A program made the translations under genes and the position numbers. A model generated the notes under the pieces. It saw nothing but the letters and a program-made list of their open reading frames with translations. It was not told the DNA's origin and did no database searches. Of a DNA stretch of 64,000 bases, positions 32,695 to 41,205 are shown piece after piece. Position 1 is the stretch's first letter. Each line of letters begins with the position of its first letter. The stretch covers positions 1 to 64,000 of the forward strand of contig JACRDB010000045.1 of NCBI GenBank assembly GCA_016218725.1, in the 5' to 3' direction. This DNA comes from Deltaproteobacteria bacterium (GTDB lineage Bacteria > Myxococcota_A > Polyangia > Polyangiales > Ga0077539).

Positions 32695-33951
32695 CTACAC
32701 CAGCTTCACAACGCGTCCCCAGGGGAGGTGCTCGCCCTTGCCGTCTCGGGTCAGTACCCACAGGAGCTTGCAAGGCGGGCGCACCGAGGGGGTCGGGGCC
32801 ACCCCGTCCGTGAGGTAGATGCAGCCGTCCCAGACGCCCTTTCGGCGCTCGTCCTGGAGCCACTGGAAGGCCGGGTTGAAGTCCGTCCCGCCGCGGCCAC
32901 CCACCTTGGACGGGAGTCTGCCCGCGTAGGTCCAGACGTGCTGCACGGCGGCGTCGGCCTCCAGCACGGTGACGTCCGCGCCCTGGCGCCAGAGGGCGTG
33001 GATCTCCGTGAAGAACTCCGAGAGGTCCTCGTCGGAGATGCTCCCGGAGGTGTCCACCACCACGGCCATGCGCTGGTAACGCTTGACCTTGATCCCGGGG
33101 AGCGTCCCGTAGCGCCGGCTCTGGCGCTGGTAGGTGCTCGCGATGCGCGTCCTGCGCGCGCTGGCCGAGAAGATCCGGAGCGCCCGGCGCCAATCCACCT
33201 TCGGGCTCCGGCGCTCCAGCGCCGCCGCGATGAGCTCCTTCAAGGGGTTGGGGAGCGCCCCATAGCCCCGGGGCCCCGCCCGGTCGCGGGCCTGCACCAC
33301 CAGGCGATCGAGCTCCGTGCCGGCCACGTCCTGCGAGGCCGGGTCCCCGAGGCCCCAGCGCCCGTGATCGCTGTGCCAGCCGCTCGCCGCGGCGATCTTG
33401 TCAAAGGCCTCGCGGGCCTTCGGGCACGCGCCCGCGGAGCTCTCGTCCCGGAGCTTCTTGAGCTTGTCGTAGTACCACTCCACGGTCTTGTCGGGCTCCA
33501 ACCCCAGGTCCGGGAAGGTGCCGAGGACAATGGCCCCCTCTGGGAGCTTGAAGGGGTTGGTGATGAACTGGTTCACCACCAGGTCCGCGGCCAGGTTGAA
33601 CACCAGGTGGTCGTGGCGCTTGCGGTCAAAGCGCAGGAGGTGCCGGAACAACAGGTGCAGCGCCTCGTGCTTGACCACCGCCACGCGCTCGGTGCCCTTG
33701 CGCAGGGTCTTCATGAAGAACCCGGGGTTCACCGCCAGCACGCACCGGCCGCCCTCCAGGGCCACGCAGGCCGTCGGCGTGCTGCCGTCCGCCCGGCGGG
33801 GCACCGCCCCCAGGAGGTGCCCGAAGAAGGGCTCATGCAAGAGGAGCTGGATCACGCACCGGGAGAGCTCGTCCTGGGCGCCACTGGCGTCCGGCGCGTC
33901 CTCGGAGGCGGCGGGGGAGGCGGCGCCGGCGGTCTTCTTCGCCCTGGCCAT
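32695..33951 (-). CDS. DUF2201-like protein: metallopeptidase-type N-terminal domain and VWA domain
   Basis: The 418-residue protein has an Ala-rich leader and a helical domain with HEALH at 95-99 and His104, the zinc-binding pattern of the DUF2201 putative metallopeptidase domain. A C-terminal VWA-like domain with MIDAS DTSGS at 300-304 and GGTDF further on follows. The start ATG overlaps the preceding AAA+ gene by one base (TGATG), so both are translated together. VWA proteins paired this way with a MoxR-type ATPase act as adaptor-effectors; here the metallopeptidase-like part may do the work. The signature is complete, but cleavage activity is unproved. Confidence 0.85.
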   Translation of the reverse strand: MARAKKTAGAASPAASEDAPDASGAQDELSRCVIQLLLHEPFFGHLLGAVPRRADGSTPTACVALEGGRCVLAVNPGFFMKTLRKGTERVAVVKHEALHLLFRHLLRFDRKRHDHLVFNLAADLVVNQFITNPFKLPEGAIVLGTFPDLGLEPDKTVEWYYDKLKKLRDESSAGACPKAREAFDKIAAASGWHSDHGRWGLGDPASQDVAGTELDRLVVQARDRAGPRGYGALPNPLKELIAAALERRSPKVDWRRALRIFSASARRTRIASTYQRQSRRYGTLPGIKVKRYQRMAVVVDTSGSISDEDLSEFFTEIHALWRQGADVTVLEADAAVQHVWTYAGRLPSKVGGRGGTDFNPAFQWLQDERRKGVWDGCIYLTDGVAPTPSVRPPCKLLWVLTRDGKGEHLPWGRVVKLV

Positions 33952-35081
33952 CACATCCCCGCGAGCATCAGCTCCGCCAGGCGCTTGTCTCGGAGCATCT
34001 CCTTGACGGCCTCGGTGCCGTCCCGCAGGAGGTCCTTGTGGAGGGCCACGCGGAGGTCGTTCGGCAGGTCCTTGTGCAGGAGGAAGCTCACCAGGTTCTC
34101 CCCGTGGCGCTCGGCGGGCTTGTACCCCGAGGCGGTGACGTGGATCGCCAGGCGCGTGCACACCGTGGCCAGGCGGTCCACGCGCTTGGCGCCCCCGGAG
34201 GGCCCTGCGAGCTTCTCCAGGCGCCGGCTCACGGGCTTGAAGTCCTCGGCGTCAAGGACCTCCTCGGGGTTGATCAGCTCCGCCAGGTTGTCGTTCACGA
34301 AGTTCATGAACGTGGCCGCGGTCACGTCATCCAGCGTGCTCTGGGCCAGCACGTGAACCAGCTCCGCCTCCGCCTTGAGGTCCGGCAGCTCCCGGAGCTG
34401 GTCGAAGAACTGCGTGAGGGACCGGGGCGTGGTGCGCTTGCCGGTGACCACCTCGGGGTACGTGAGCACGAAGGAGATACCCCGGGGGTCCACCCCGAGG
34501 CGCGTGGCCCACGCCGCCCAGCTCCTCGCGTCGAAGGCGAGGGTGAAGTGCAGCATGCGCGTGAGCATCGCGTCGTCCATGGGGGTGACCGAGTAGTCCC
34601 CGCCCTCGGGGTTGGCCGTGGCCACGATCTGCCACCGGCGCGGGAGGCTCCAGGAGAACATCTCGAAGTTCTGCAGGAGCTGCATGAGCCCCCGGAGGAT
34701 CCGGTCGTCCGCGCGGTTGATGTCATCCAGGAGCAGGATCCCCGGGCCGTCGTCCTTGGGCACCCAGGAGGGCGGGGCGAAGACCGTGTACTCGTCCCCC
34801 TGCACCGTGGAGTCCGGGTCCACGAGCATCGGGAGACCGTGCAGGTCACCCATCTCCTCGAACTGCGCCGGGGCGCAGTAGGCGAAGCGCCAGTTGTGCT
34901 CCCGGGCGTAGTCCTGCACGACCATGGTCTTGCCCAGGCCGTGGGTGCCCCAGATGCACACGGGGGTCCCCGAGCGTCCCTTCTCCTGGGCCTTCAGGTT
35001 CGACTGGAAGGTGTGGTTCAGGGCCGCGCGGAGCCGTGCGGAGTCGAGCTTCGCGCCATAACAGAGCAGTTCGCCAGCCAC
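33951..35081 (-). CDS. MoxR-like AAA+ ATPase (second MoxR/VWA module)
   Basis: The 376-residue protein has Walker A GTHGLGKT at 45-52, Walker B ILLLDD at 115-120, a sensor Asn in ATANPEGG at about 157 and the pattern GDLHGLP used by this subgroup. It belongs to the AAA_5/MoxR class and differs clearly from the ATPase at 6110-7108. It is followed at once by the DUF2201-VWA gene and preceded, 34 bases away, by the leucine-rich repeat gene, all on the same strand. That makes a three-component ATPase/VWA/repeat unit. The role is probably assembly or regulation of a complex sensed by the repeat protein. Confidence 0.88.
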   Translation of the reverse strand: MAGELLCYGAKLDSARLRAALNHTFQSNLKAQEKGRSGTPVCIWGTHGLGKTMVVQDYAREHNWRFAYCAPAQFEEMGDLHGLPMLVDPDSTVQGDEYTVFAPPSWVPKDDGPGILLLDDINRADDRILRGLMQLLQNFEMFSWSLPRRWQIVATANPEGGDYSVTPMDDAMLTRMLHFTLAFDARSWAAWATRLGVDPRGISFVLTYPEVVTGKRTTPRSLTQFFDQLRELPDLKAEAELVHVLAQSTLDDVTAATFMNFVNDNLAELINPEEVLDAEDFKPVSRRLEKLAGPSGGAKRVDRLATVCTRLAIHVTASGYKPAERHGENLVSFLLHKDLPNDLRVALHKDLLRDGTEAVKEMLRDKRLAELMLAGM

Positions 35082-35115
35082 GATGGTTCTTGCCTCTGGG
35101 TGAAGGTCCGCGATC

Positions 35116-37863
35116 CTACCGCACGATGCGTTGGAGCCGCTTGGGAAGCGCCTTGCGATCCACCACGGTCCCCTTGAGCTCCACCGTGCGGAGGTTCAAG
35201 AGCGCCTCCAGGGGAGAGAGGTCCCGGACGGCCGCGCAGCCCCGCAGGTCCAGGGACTCCAGCTTCGGGAGCGCCGCGAGCCCCGACAGGTCCTTGAGCT
35301 TCATCGCCCCGCGGAGCGTGAGGCTCTTGAGCGCAGGGAAGCCCCGCGCCCAGTCCGTGTCCTCGCAGGTCGCCGTCGCCAGGCTCAAGGCCTCCAGCGA
35401 GGGGAGCACGGGGTTCGCGTTCCAGACCCCGCACGGCCCCGTGGCCACGTCCGCGTTCAGGCGCTTGAGCGACGTCAGTGTGTTCAGGCCCTTCAGGCTC
35501 TCCAGCGCCGAGGCGCATTGCATCACCAGGGTCTCCAGCGCCGCGCAGCCGGTGAGATCCAGCGCCTTCATCCCATACAGGTAGGACAGTGTCAGGGAAC
35601 GTAGGGAAAGGCAGCGCTGAAAGGACACCGCCTGGAGGACGCGGCTGAACTGAATGGTTACAGTCTCCAGATTGGGGAGCTCGGCGAGGGTTGGGAGGGT
35701 CTGGAGGCGACCGCTGGCAAGCTGGAGCACCTTGAGGTTGCGCAGGCTGGGGAGGCCCGAGAGGTCGGAGACGTCACAGTGGACCGTGAGGCTCTCCAGG
35801 GCCCCGAGGGCCTCCAGGGGCACCGAGTCCAGGGCGAGGCCCTGAAGCTCCAACGCGCGGAGCGTCGGGAGGCGCCCGAAGGTCTCCGGGTGCGTGATGG
35901 CCCCGAAGGCCTGGATGGCGAGGCGCTCGAGCTTCGGCAGCGCCGCGAGCGGCGCGAGGTCCGCGGAGGGGCGGACCTTCCCGACGTAGGGCGCCCACAG
36001 GACGAGGTTGGTCACTTTATCCTTGAGGTCCCGGGCGGCCTCGCAGGTGTCCGGAGCCGTGGCCAGGAGACCCAGGACCAACCGCTGGCGGTAGACCTTG
36101 GCGGGCCCCGGGCAGCGCAGCACCGAGTCGTCGTACTGGAAGGTCCCGTAGCCGCTCCGAGGGGCGCGCTCCGTGGACCAGGTGACGCCCCTCAGGAGCA
36201 CGTCATAGTACGAGGGTTCCCCAAGGGCACGGAGGAGCTCCAGGCCCTGGTCGATCTGGGCCTCGTCCCGCGCCAGGAGGAGCTTGCGGATGTGCAGGTA
36301 CTGGCGCCCCTTGCCCTCCGGGACGCCCGTGGGGACGGCCTTGCGCGGCGCGGCGCGGGGCTTCGCCGCGAGGTCGTGGAGCTTCGCCCCGAGGGCAAAG
36401 GTCGCCACCGCCCGCAGCGCCGGAGGGAGCGCGCCTCTCTTGAAGTTCGTCCCGTAGAGCCCGAGGGCCTTGAGCTGCGGCAGCGTGGTCAACACCGAGA
36501 GGTCCGTGAGGCCCTTGCACATCGCGAGGTTCACGACGGAGAGGGCCTTGAGCCCTTCGAGCGCCGACAGGTCCGTGAGCGCGGAGCAGTGGAAATTGAC
36601 GGTGGTGAGCGCGTGGCAGCCCTGGAGCCCGTCCAGCGTCGTGAGGGCCGCCGCCTGGAGGAGCGCCAGCTCCACCAGGGTCTCTCGCCCGCGGAGGGCG
36701 GCGATGGAGGCGAGCTCCGGGCAGTCCGCGAGGTTGATCCGCTCCAGGCGCTCCAGGTTCTCCAGGCCGTCCAGTGAGCGCAGTGGCGTGCGGTAGAGGT
36801 TCTGCAGGGACGTGAGGGCGCGGGTCCCGCGGAGCCCTGCGAGGGAGGTGAGCGCCCCGCAGCGGTCCCAGTGGAAGGACTCCAGCGCGCAGTCGGCGAT
36901 GGGGTCCACGTCGGTGATGGCCGAGGTTCGCACGTCCAGGATCCGGAGCGTGGTGAGGCCTCGAAGGGGCTCCAGCGAGGTGAGCTTCGGAAAGTGCGGC
37001 AGGTACAGCTCCTTGAGGGCCCGGGCGCCGCGCAGGGGCTCCAGGTCCTCCAGGTCACCGTGGGAGAGGTTCAGCACCTCCAGGCTCGTACAGCCCTCCA
37101 GGCCCCGGAGGGAGTTCGTCGCCGCGTTGGACACCTGGACCCGTCGCAGCGCGCGGAGGCCCGCGAGGGGCATGAAATCCGCCACCGGGAAGCCGTTGCA
37201 CTGGAGCACCTCCAGCGTCCGTAGCTCCTTGAGCGCCGCGAGGCCGAGGCCCGGCTCCGGGTACTCCAGGTTGAGCTCCCGCAGCGCCGGGAGCCCCTGG
37301 AGCACCCCCGCCAGCGACGGACCCTGGCTGAGGTCCAGGCGCTCCAGCTTCTCGCACCCGGCGAGGCCCCCGAGGCCCTCGGGGAAGCCCGAGTAGAAGA
37401 GCACCAGCACCTTGAGCGCCGGGAGCCTCGCCAGGGCCTCGAAGTTGAACACCCGCGGGAAGCCCTCCACCCGGAGCGTCTCCAGCGCCTGGAAGCGCCC
37501 GAAGAGCGATAGGTCCAGCTCGCCCTTGACCTCGCTGCTGATGGTCCCCGAGAGCGAGAGGCTGGTGACCTGGGCGCGCAGCGCTGCGCCCGCGGTGCCG
37601 TCGGGGCTGGCGCCCACCAGGAGCGAGAGGGTCAAGCGACGCCAGGCCCGCGTGACGTAGGACCCGACCGGGAAGCGGTCGTCCAGCACACCCCAGGCCC
37701 CGCCGCTCTCTGGAGCCTTCCAGGTGACGCCCTGGAGGAGCGCGTCCCAGAGCGCGCGGTCCTCCAGCGAGCGCGCCAGCTCGACGGCCTGCTTGAGCGA
37801 CGCCGCGTCGTGGACCTGGAGGAGCTGCCGGAGCTTCGCGAGGTTCTCGTTCGTGGGGGCCAT
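35116..37863 (-). CDS. Large leucine-rich repeat protein with duplicated module
   Basis: The 915-residue protein has two similar halves. Each begins with a helical segment (LRQLLQVHDAASLKQAVEL near 11-29 and IRKLLLARDEAQIDQGLEL near 523-541), passes through a GVTW motif (residues about 46-49, and GVTWS in the second half) and then runs into many leucine-rich repeats of the LxxLxxLxLxxC/NxL type. There is no signal peptide or membrane segment. Such repeats form protein-binding solenoids. It lies directly upstream of the AAA+/VWA pair, so it may be the recognition part of that module. An internal gene duplication explains the two halves. Confidence 0.85.
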   Translation of the reverse strand: MAPTNENLAKLRQLLQVHDAASLKQAVELARSLEDRALWDALLQGVTWKAPESGGAWGVLDDRFPVGSYVTRAWRRLTLSLLVGASPDGTAGAALRAQVTSLSLSGTISSEVKGELDLSLFGRFQALETLRVEGFPRVFNFEALARLPALKVLVLFYSGFPEGLGGLAGCEKLERLDLSQGPSLAGVLQGLPALRELNLEYPEPGLGLAALKELRTLEVLQCNGFPVADFMPLAGLRALRRVQVSNAATNSLRGLEGCTSLEVLNLSHGDLEDLEPLRGARALKELYLPHFPKLTSLEPLRGLTTLRILDVRTSAITDVDPIADCALESFHWDRCGALTSLAGLRGTRALTSLQNLYRTPLRSLDGLENLERLERINLADCPELASIAALRGRETLVELALLQAAALTTLDGLQGCHALTTVNFHCSALTDLSALEGLKALSVVNLAMCKGLTDLSVLTTLPQLKALGLYGTNFKRGALPPALRAVATFALGAKLHDLAAKPRAAPRKAVPTGVPEGKGRQYLHIRKLLLARDEAQIDQGLELLRALGEPSYYDVLLRGVTWSTERAPRSGYGTFQYDDSVLRCPGPAKVYRQRLVLGLLATAPDTCEAARDLKDKVTNLVLWAPYVGKVRPSADLAPLAALPKLERLAIQAFGAITHPETFGRLPTLRALELQGLALDSVPLEALGALESLTVHCDVSDLSGLPSLRNLKVLQLASGRLQTLPTLAELPNLETVTIQFSRVLQAVSFQRCLSLRSLTLSYLYGMKALDLTGCAALETLVMQCASALESLKGLNTLTSLKRLNADVATGPCGVWNANPVLPSLEALSLATATCEDTDWARGFPALKSLTLRGAMKLKDLSGLAALPKLESLDLRGCAAVRDLSPLEALLNLRTVELKGTVVDRKALPKRLQRIVR

Positions 37864-37894
37864 GGCGACCGAAGGCTACACTGGCCCGCCCGCG

Positions 37895-38110
37895 TCAGCC
37901 TAGCTCCACCAGCGGCTGCTCCTCGTTGACGGCCTCACCCTCCTTCACCAGCACCGCGGTGACGGTGCCGCTGGCCGTGGCCTCCACGGGCATCTCCATC
38001 TTCATGGACTCGAGGATGACCACCACGTCACCCTCCTGGATCTGGGCGCCGACGCGGGTCTCGATCTTCCAGACGGTGCCCGTGATATGGGCGAGGATCT
38101 GCGCAGCCAT
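37895..38110 (-). CDS. Stand-alone biotinyl (BCCP-like) carrier domain
   Basis: The 71-residue protein consists of one biotinyl/lipoyl domain with the biotinylation motif ESMKMEMP, acceptor Lys37. It would be the carboxyl carrier of an acyl-CoA or pyruvate carboxylase, but no carboxylase gene is nearby; it may serve an enzyme encoded elsewhere, for example acetyl- or propionyl-CoA carboxylase. It sits between the repeat protein and an unrelated lipoprotein, both in the same direction. Confidence 0.85.
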   Translation of the reverse strand: MAAQILAHITGTVWKIETRVGAQIQEGDVVVILESMKMEMPVEATASGTVTAVLVKEGEAVNEEQPLVELG

Positions 38111-38169
38111 GACGACTCCGGGAGATAGGGGTTCTGAGGGCTCTTGCGAGGTGAAGCGTCCCCCTGCGG

Positions 38170-38841
38170 TCAGCGCCGTCGTGGGTCCGGCGGCGGTGGC
38201 GCGGGGGTGTTGGTGGTGTGCGAGGCGTACTCCAGGAGCCCGGCGGAGTCCCGCTGGCCGTTGGCCGCGCTGCGGGTGAAATTGCCGGTGACGGTGACCT
38301 CCGCGCCCTCCAGGAGGTCCGTGGGGATGGCGTGCGTGAGCCCCTGCTGGGCCAGGGCGTTCTGGGCGGGGGTGTTGGGCCTGCCGCGCAGCGCCGCGGT
38401 GCGGGCCGTGTCGATCTCGTACTGGAAGTTGGCGTACCCCGTGATCATCATCTTGCGCGTGGCGTCGCGCTCATCCCGCGCGTCGGCGATGTAGATGTGA
38501 GGGCGCTCCTCCATGCAGCGGTCACGCTCGGCGCAGACGCGCCCGTCGGGCGTCCGGGGCACGTAGAGCCCGACGATCCAGCCGTGGACCCGCTGCTGCT
38601 TCTGCCAGAGGTCCCGGTTGCGGGCGGCGTCGTGACGGACGCCGTACACGGTGTACGCGCCGTCCGCGGTCTTGGACGGAGGCGGCGGGGGGAGCGTGGG
38701 CACCGTCGGGAGGTTCACGTGCGGGGCGTTGGCGCCCTCCTCCACCACCACGTTGAGCTTGCTCTCGCTGCTACAGCCGACGCCGAGGGCGCTGCCAGCG
38801 CCAGCCACCAGGGCCACGAGGGCCAGCCATCCCTGCTTCAT
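38170..38841 (-). CDS. Lipoprotein of unknown function
   Basis: From ATG 38841 the 223-residue protein has a signal with lipobox ending ALGVGC at Cys23, a Pro-rich linker with a PPPPP run, then a beta-rich domain containing HGWIVGLYVPRTPDG and PHIYIADARDERDATRK, and a GAEVTVTGNFTR strand near the end. It resembles small OB-fold-like periplasmic domains but was not assigned. It could be anchored in the inner or outer membrane. The upstream extension before this ATG is not part of the family. Confidence 0.65.
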   Translation of the reverse strand: MKQGWLALVALVAGAGSALGVGCSSESKLNVVVEEGANAPHVNLPTVPTLPPPPPSKTADGAYTVYGVRHDAARNRDLWQKQQRVHGWIVGLYVPRTPDGRVCAERDRCMEERPHIYIADARDERDATRKMMITGYANFQYEIDTARTAALRGRPNTPAQNALAQQGLTHAIPTDLLEGAEVTVTGNFTRSAANGQRDSAGLLEYASHTTNTPAPPPPDPRRR

Positions 38842-38910
38842 GGCCGCGGACGCTAGCACGGCTCCCGCGGGGGGAGGAAGCCCTCTCGGGCGCCCCCGGT
38901 CAGCCCCCGG

Positions 38911-39624
38911 TCAGGTCCCCGCCCGGAAGGCGGTGAGGTCCACCCGCAGGGCGATGGTGTTGCTCACCTTGAGCCGCAGGGGCCGGAAGATGGACACCCC
39001 ATAGTCCGAGAGCTGGATGTTGAACCCCCCCTGGATCCGGAGCATGTCGCTGTTGACCCCGAACTGGGCCATGTCCGTGTGCTCCGCGGTCAGGGGGATC
39101 AGCCTCACGGTCACCGGCAGGGCGATCTCCCGGGTCACGCCGTGGAGGGTCAGGCGCCCCCGTACCTGGCCCCGCGCGGCTACCCCGGGGCGCAGGGCGC
39201 CGGTGACCGTGGTCGAGGCCAGCTCGAAGGTGATGTTCGGGTGGTGCTCGGCGTCGAGCCAGTTGCCTCCCCGCAGGTGCTCGTCCCGAAGGTCACTCCC
39301 GGTTCGAAGCGAGGCCGTGGTGATGGCCACGGAGCCCGTAAGCTGCCGGGAGGGGTTGCCCAGGTCCACGGTGAAGCCCCCGGTGGTGTTCACGCTCACG
39401 CCATCGATGGTCTCCAGCGGCGCGTCCGAGGTGAAGCTCACCCGGGAGATTCCCCCGGGGCGCACCTCGAAGCGCTGGACCCCCGTGAGCGGCGGCCTCG
39501 CGGCGGGCTGCGCGGGCTGGGCGGGTTGCGCGGGCTGCGCGGGCTGCGCAGGCTGCGAGAACGCCAGCGGCAGGACGAGCCCGGTGGCGAGGACAAACGC
39601 GGCGAGACCAGTGCGGAGTTTCAT
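38911..39624 (-). CDS. YceI family lipid-binding protein
   Basis: The 237-residue protein has a signal peptide (1-23), then a PAQ/QPA repeat (about 25-42), and the YceI lipocalin-like barrel with PSRQLTGSVAITTASLRTG, LRDEHLRGGNWLDAEHHPNITF and GRLTLHGVTREIALPV. YceI proteins are periplasmic and bind polyprenoid lipids, and are sometimes induced under stress. In this copy the signal peptide is followed by a repeat that may act as a spacer. A palindrome that could be an operator lies about 120 bases upstream of the start, and the intergenic region of 155 bases is unusually AT-rich for this window. Confidence 0.9.
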   Translation of the reverse strand: MKLRTGLAAFVLATGLVLPLAFSQPAQPAQPAQPAQPAQPAARPPLTGVQRFEVRPGGISRVSFTSDAPLETIDGVSVNTTGGFTVDLGNPSRQLTGSVAITTASLRTGSDLRDEHLRGGNWLDAEHHPNITFELASTTVTGALRPGVAARGQVRGRLTLHGVTREIALPVTVRLIPLTAEHTDMAQFGVNSDMLRIQGGFNIQLSDYGVSIFRPLRLKVSNTIALRVDLTAFRAGT

Positions 39625-39744
39625 TTGAGTCTTCCCTCGGAGGGTTGCTTCCCGGATGTTTGTCATCCTGGGCGGAGGGTGATTCACCTCCCGTGCCACC
39701 GGTGCCCGCGCTGGGAAAGCCGTGCTCCGGGGCTCCTGCACACA

Positions 39745-39757
39745 TATCATTTTGATA
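39745..39757. promoter_or_regulatory. Palindrome TATCATTTTGATA, possible operator of yceI-like gene
   Basis: A perfect 5-bp inverted repeat with a 3-base centre lies in a short AT-rich stretch within the 155-bp gap upstream of the YceI gene. Such short AT-rich palindromes are common binding sites for MarR, TetR or similar repressors. No candidate regulator gene is next to it. Position and symmetry are seen directly; the role is inferred. Confidence 0.4.
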
Positions 39758-39779
39758 CTACACAGATCGTTATGAGAAG

Positions 39780-40910
39780 TCAGGGCGCGCCGCAGCGGGC
39801 GACCTCCCGGGCGGCGGCGACGCGGGCGAGGCTCTGGGGGTCCGCGGCGCGGCGGGCGCTCTCGGCGGCGTTTGCGAGGGTCTGGCAGGCCTGGGCGGGC
39901 TCCAGGGTCGCCAGGGCGAGCCACAGCGCGAGGGCCTCCGGGGCGCGGCCGAGGTCATCGAGGAGCTCCGCCGCCTGGCGCAGCGCCGCGGCGGCGGGCA
40001 CGGCGGGGCGGGCGTCCCTCCAGGAGAGGACGTCTCCGTGGGAGAGGCCCTGGCGGGACTGGACCAGCACCCGGAGGCCGTCGCGGAAGGCCTCGCGGGC
40101 GAGGGGTGCGGGCGTCGGGGAGGCCAGCGCGTCGGCGACGGTGCGCTCGAAGGCCTGGAGGGCCTCGGCGTCGCGGTTCAGGTTCGCGTAGCACCAGGCG
40201 AGCTTGTAGCGCGCGAAGCCGTGGAGCCTCGGGGGCGCGAGGGAGAGGGCACGCTGGTAGGCCTCCAGCGCCTGCGGGAACCGCCCCGCGGAGAAGAAGT
40301 GCTCCCCGAAGGCCAGCCAGGCCTCCCCCGCGCGAGGGCTGTCGGGGAAGCTCCGGAGGAGCCGATGCCACGCCTGACGGGCGACCTCCGGGTGCTGGAG
40401 CTCCCCGAGGAGCCATGCCTCCAGCGCGATTGCGTCGGGCGCCTCCGGGGAGCCCGGGTGCTCAAGCACCACCCGCTCCAGGAGGGGGGTGGCCTCGCGG
40501 GCCAGCGCGACGCTCCGGGCGAGGGCCTCGCGGGCGTCGGGTCTGAGGCGCTGCGCGCGCTCGGGATCGAACCACGGCGGGGGAGGTCCGGGCGCGGCCT
40601 CGGCGCCCTCGGAGCCGGAGTCCTGGGCCGGAGGGCGGAGCTCGAGGACCCTGGGATCGCTCTCCAGGGCCAAGCGCCACGCGGCGAGGGCGTCATCCAC
40701 GAGCAGCTCCGCGAGGCGCAGGAGCGCCGGGGGGTTCCCGGGGTCACCGCGCCGGAGGCCGGCGACCTGCGCCCTGCGGAGCGCGAGCTCCTGCTGGCGC
40801 TGCGCCGCGGGGGTCGAGGGCTGCGCCGCGGGCACCGGTCGCGGCGGGGACGGCGCGTGGGCGCACCCGACTCCGAGGACGAGCGCCAGCCACGACAGGG
40901 CGCGAGACAT
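39780..40910 (-). CDS. TPR-containing lipoprotein
   Basis: From ATG 40910 the 376-residue protein has a lipobox in LVLGVGC (Cys16), a Pro/Ala-rich linker, and about six helical repeat units of the TPR type, for example FPDSPRAGEAWLAFGEHFFSAGRFPQALEAYQRAL with conserved W/G/A/F positions. It resembles outer-membrane TPR proteins that serve as assembly or scaffold lipoproteins in myxobacteria. No catalytic residues were found. It is followed in the same direction by the YceI-like gene, but the 155-bp gap and the palindrome suggest separate transcription. Confidence 0.75.
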   Translation of the reverse strand: MSRALSWLALVLGVGCAHAPSPPRPVPAAQPSTPAAQRQQELALRRAQVAGLRRGDPGNPPALLRLAELLVDDALAAWRLALESDPRVLELRPPAQDSGSEGAEAAPGPPPPWFDPERAQRLRPDAREALARSVALAREATPLLERVVLEHPGSPEAPDAIALEAWLLGELQHPEVARQAWHRLLRSFPDSPRAGEAWLAFGEHFFSAGRFPQALEAYQRALSLAPPRLHGFARYKLAWCYANLNRDAEALQAFERTVADALASPTPAPLAREAFRDGLRVLVQSRQGLSHGDVLSWRDARPAVPAAAALRQAAELLDDLGRAPEALALWLALATLEPAQACQTLANAAESARRAADPQSLARVAAAREVARCGAP

Positions 40911-41100
40911 CGCGCGGGGATGGTACCACGGCGCCTGGGCCTTGCGCTCAGCGCCCTGGAGGGATGTCGTTTGTGACCAGCGCCCGGACCGCAGGGGCGG
41001 TGCCTGGAGCGGCGGAGCCCCAGAGGTAGCGCGTGTGGGTCTGTCCGGCATGGAGCAATTCCGTCCGCGGCGCGAAGCGAGCGCGACCCCCTCGGCGTCG

Positions 41101-41129
41101 TTGACACGGGTGAGCCCGGGCGCTCGAAT
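41101..41129 (+). promoter_or_regulatory. Probable sigma-70-type promoter of the RHS gene
   Basis: TTGACA at 41101-41106 is a perfect -35 box, and TCGAAT at 41124-41129 matches four of six -10 positions with 17-base spacing. It would place the start of transcription near 41136, about 70 bases before ATG 41206. The 295-bp gap between the divergent lipoprotein gene and this gene holds nothing else recognisable. Confidence 0.45.
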
Positions 41130-41205
41130 GATCGCTCCGCGTAGCGCGACCAGGCCTTCCCCTTGAGGTCGTGTGGGCTGCGCGACGTACACCGAGGTCG
41201 CTGAA

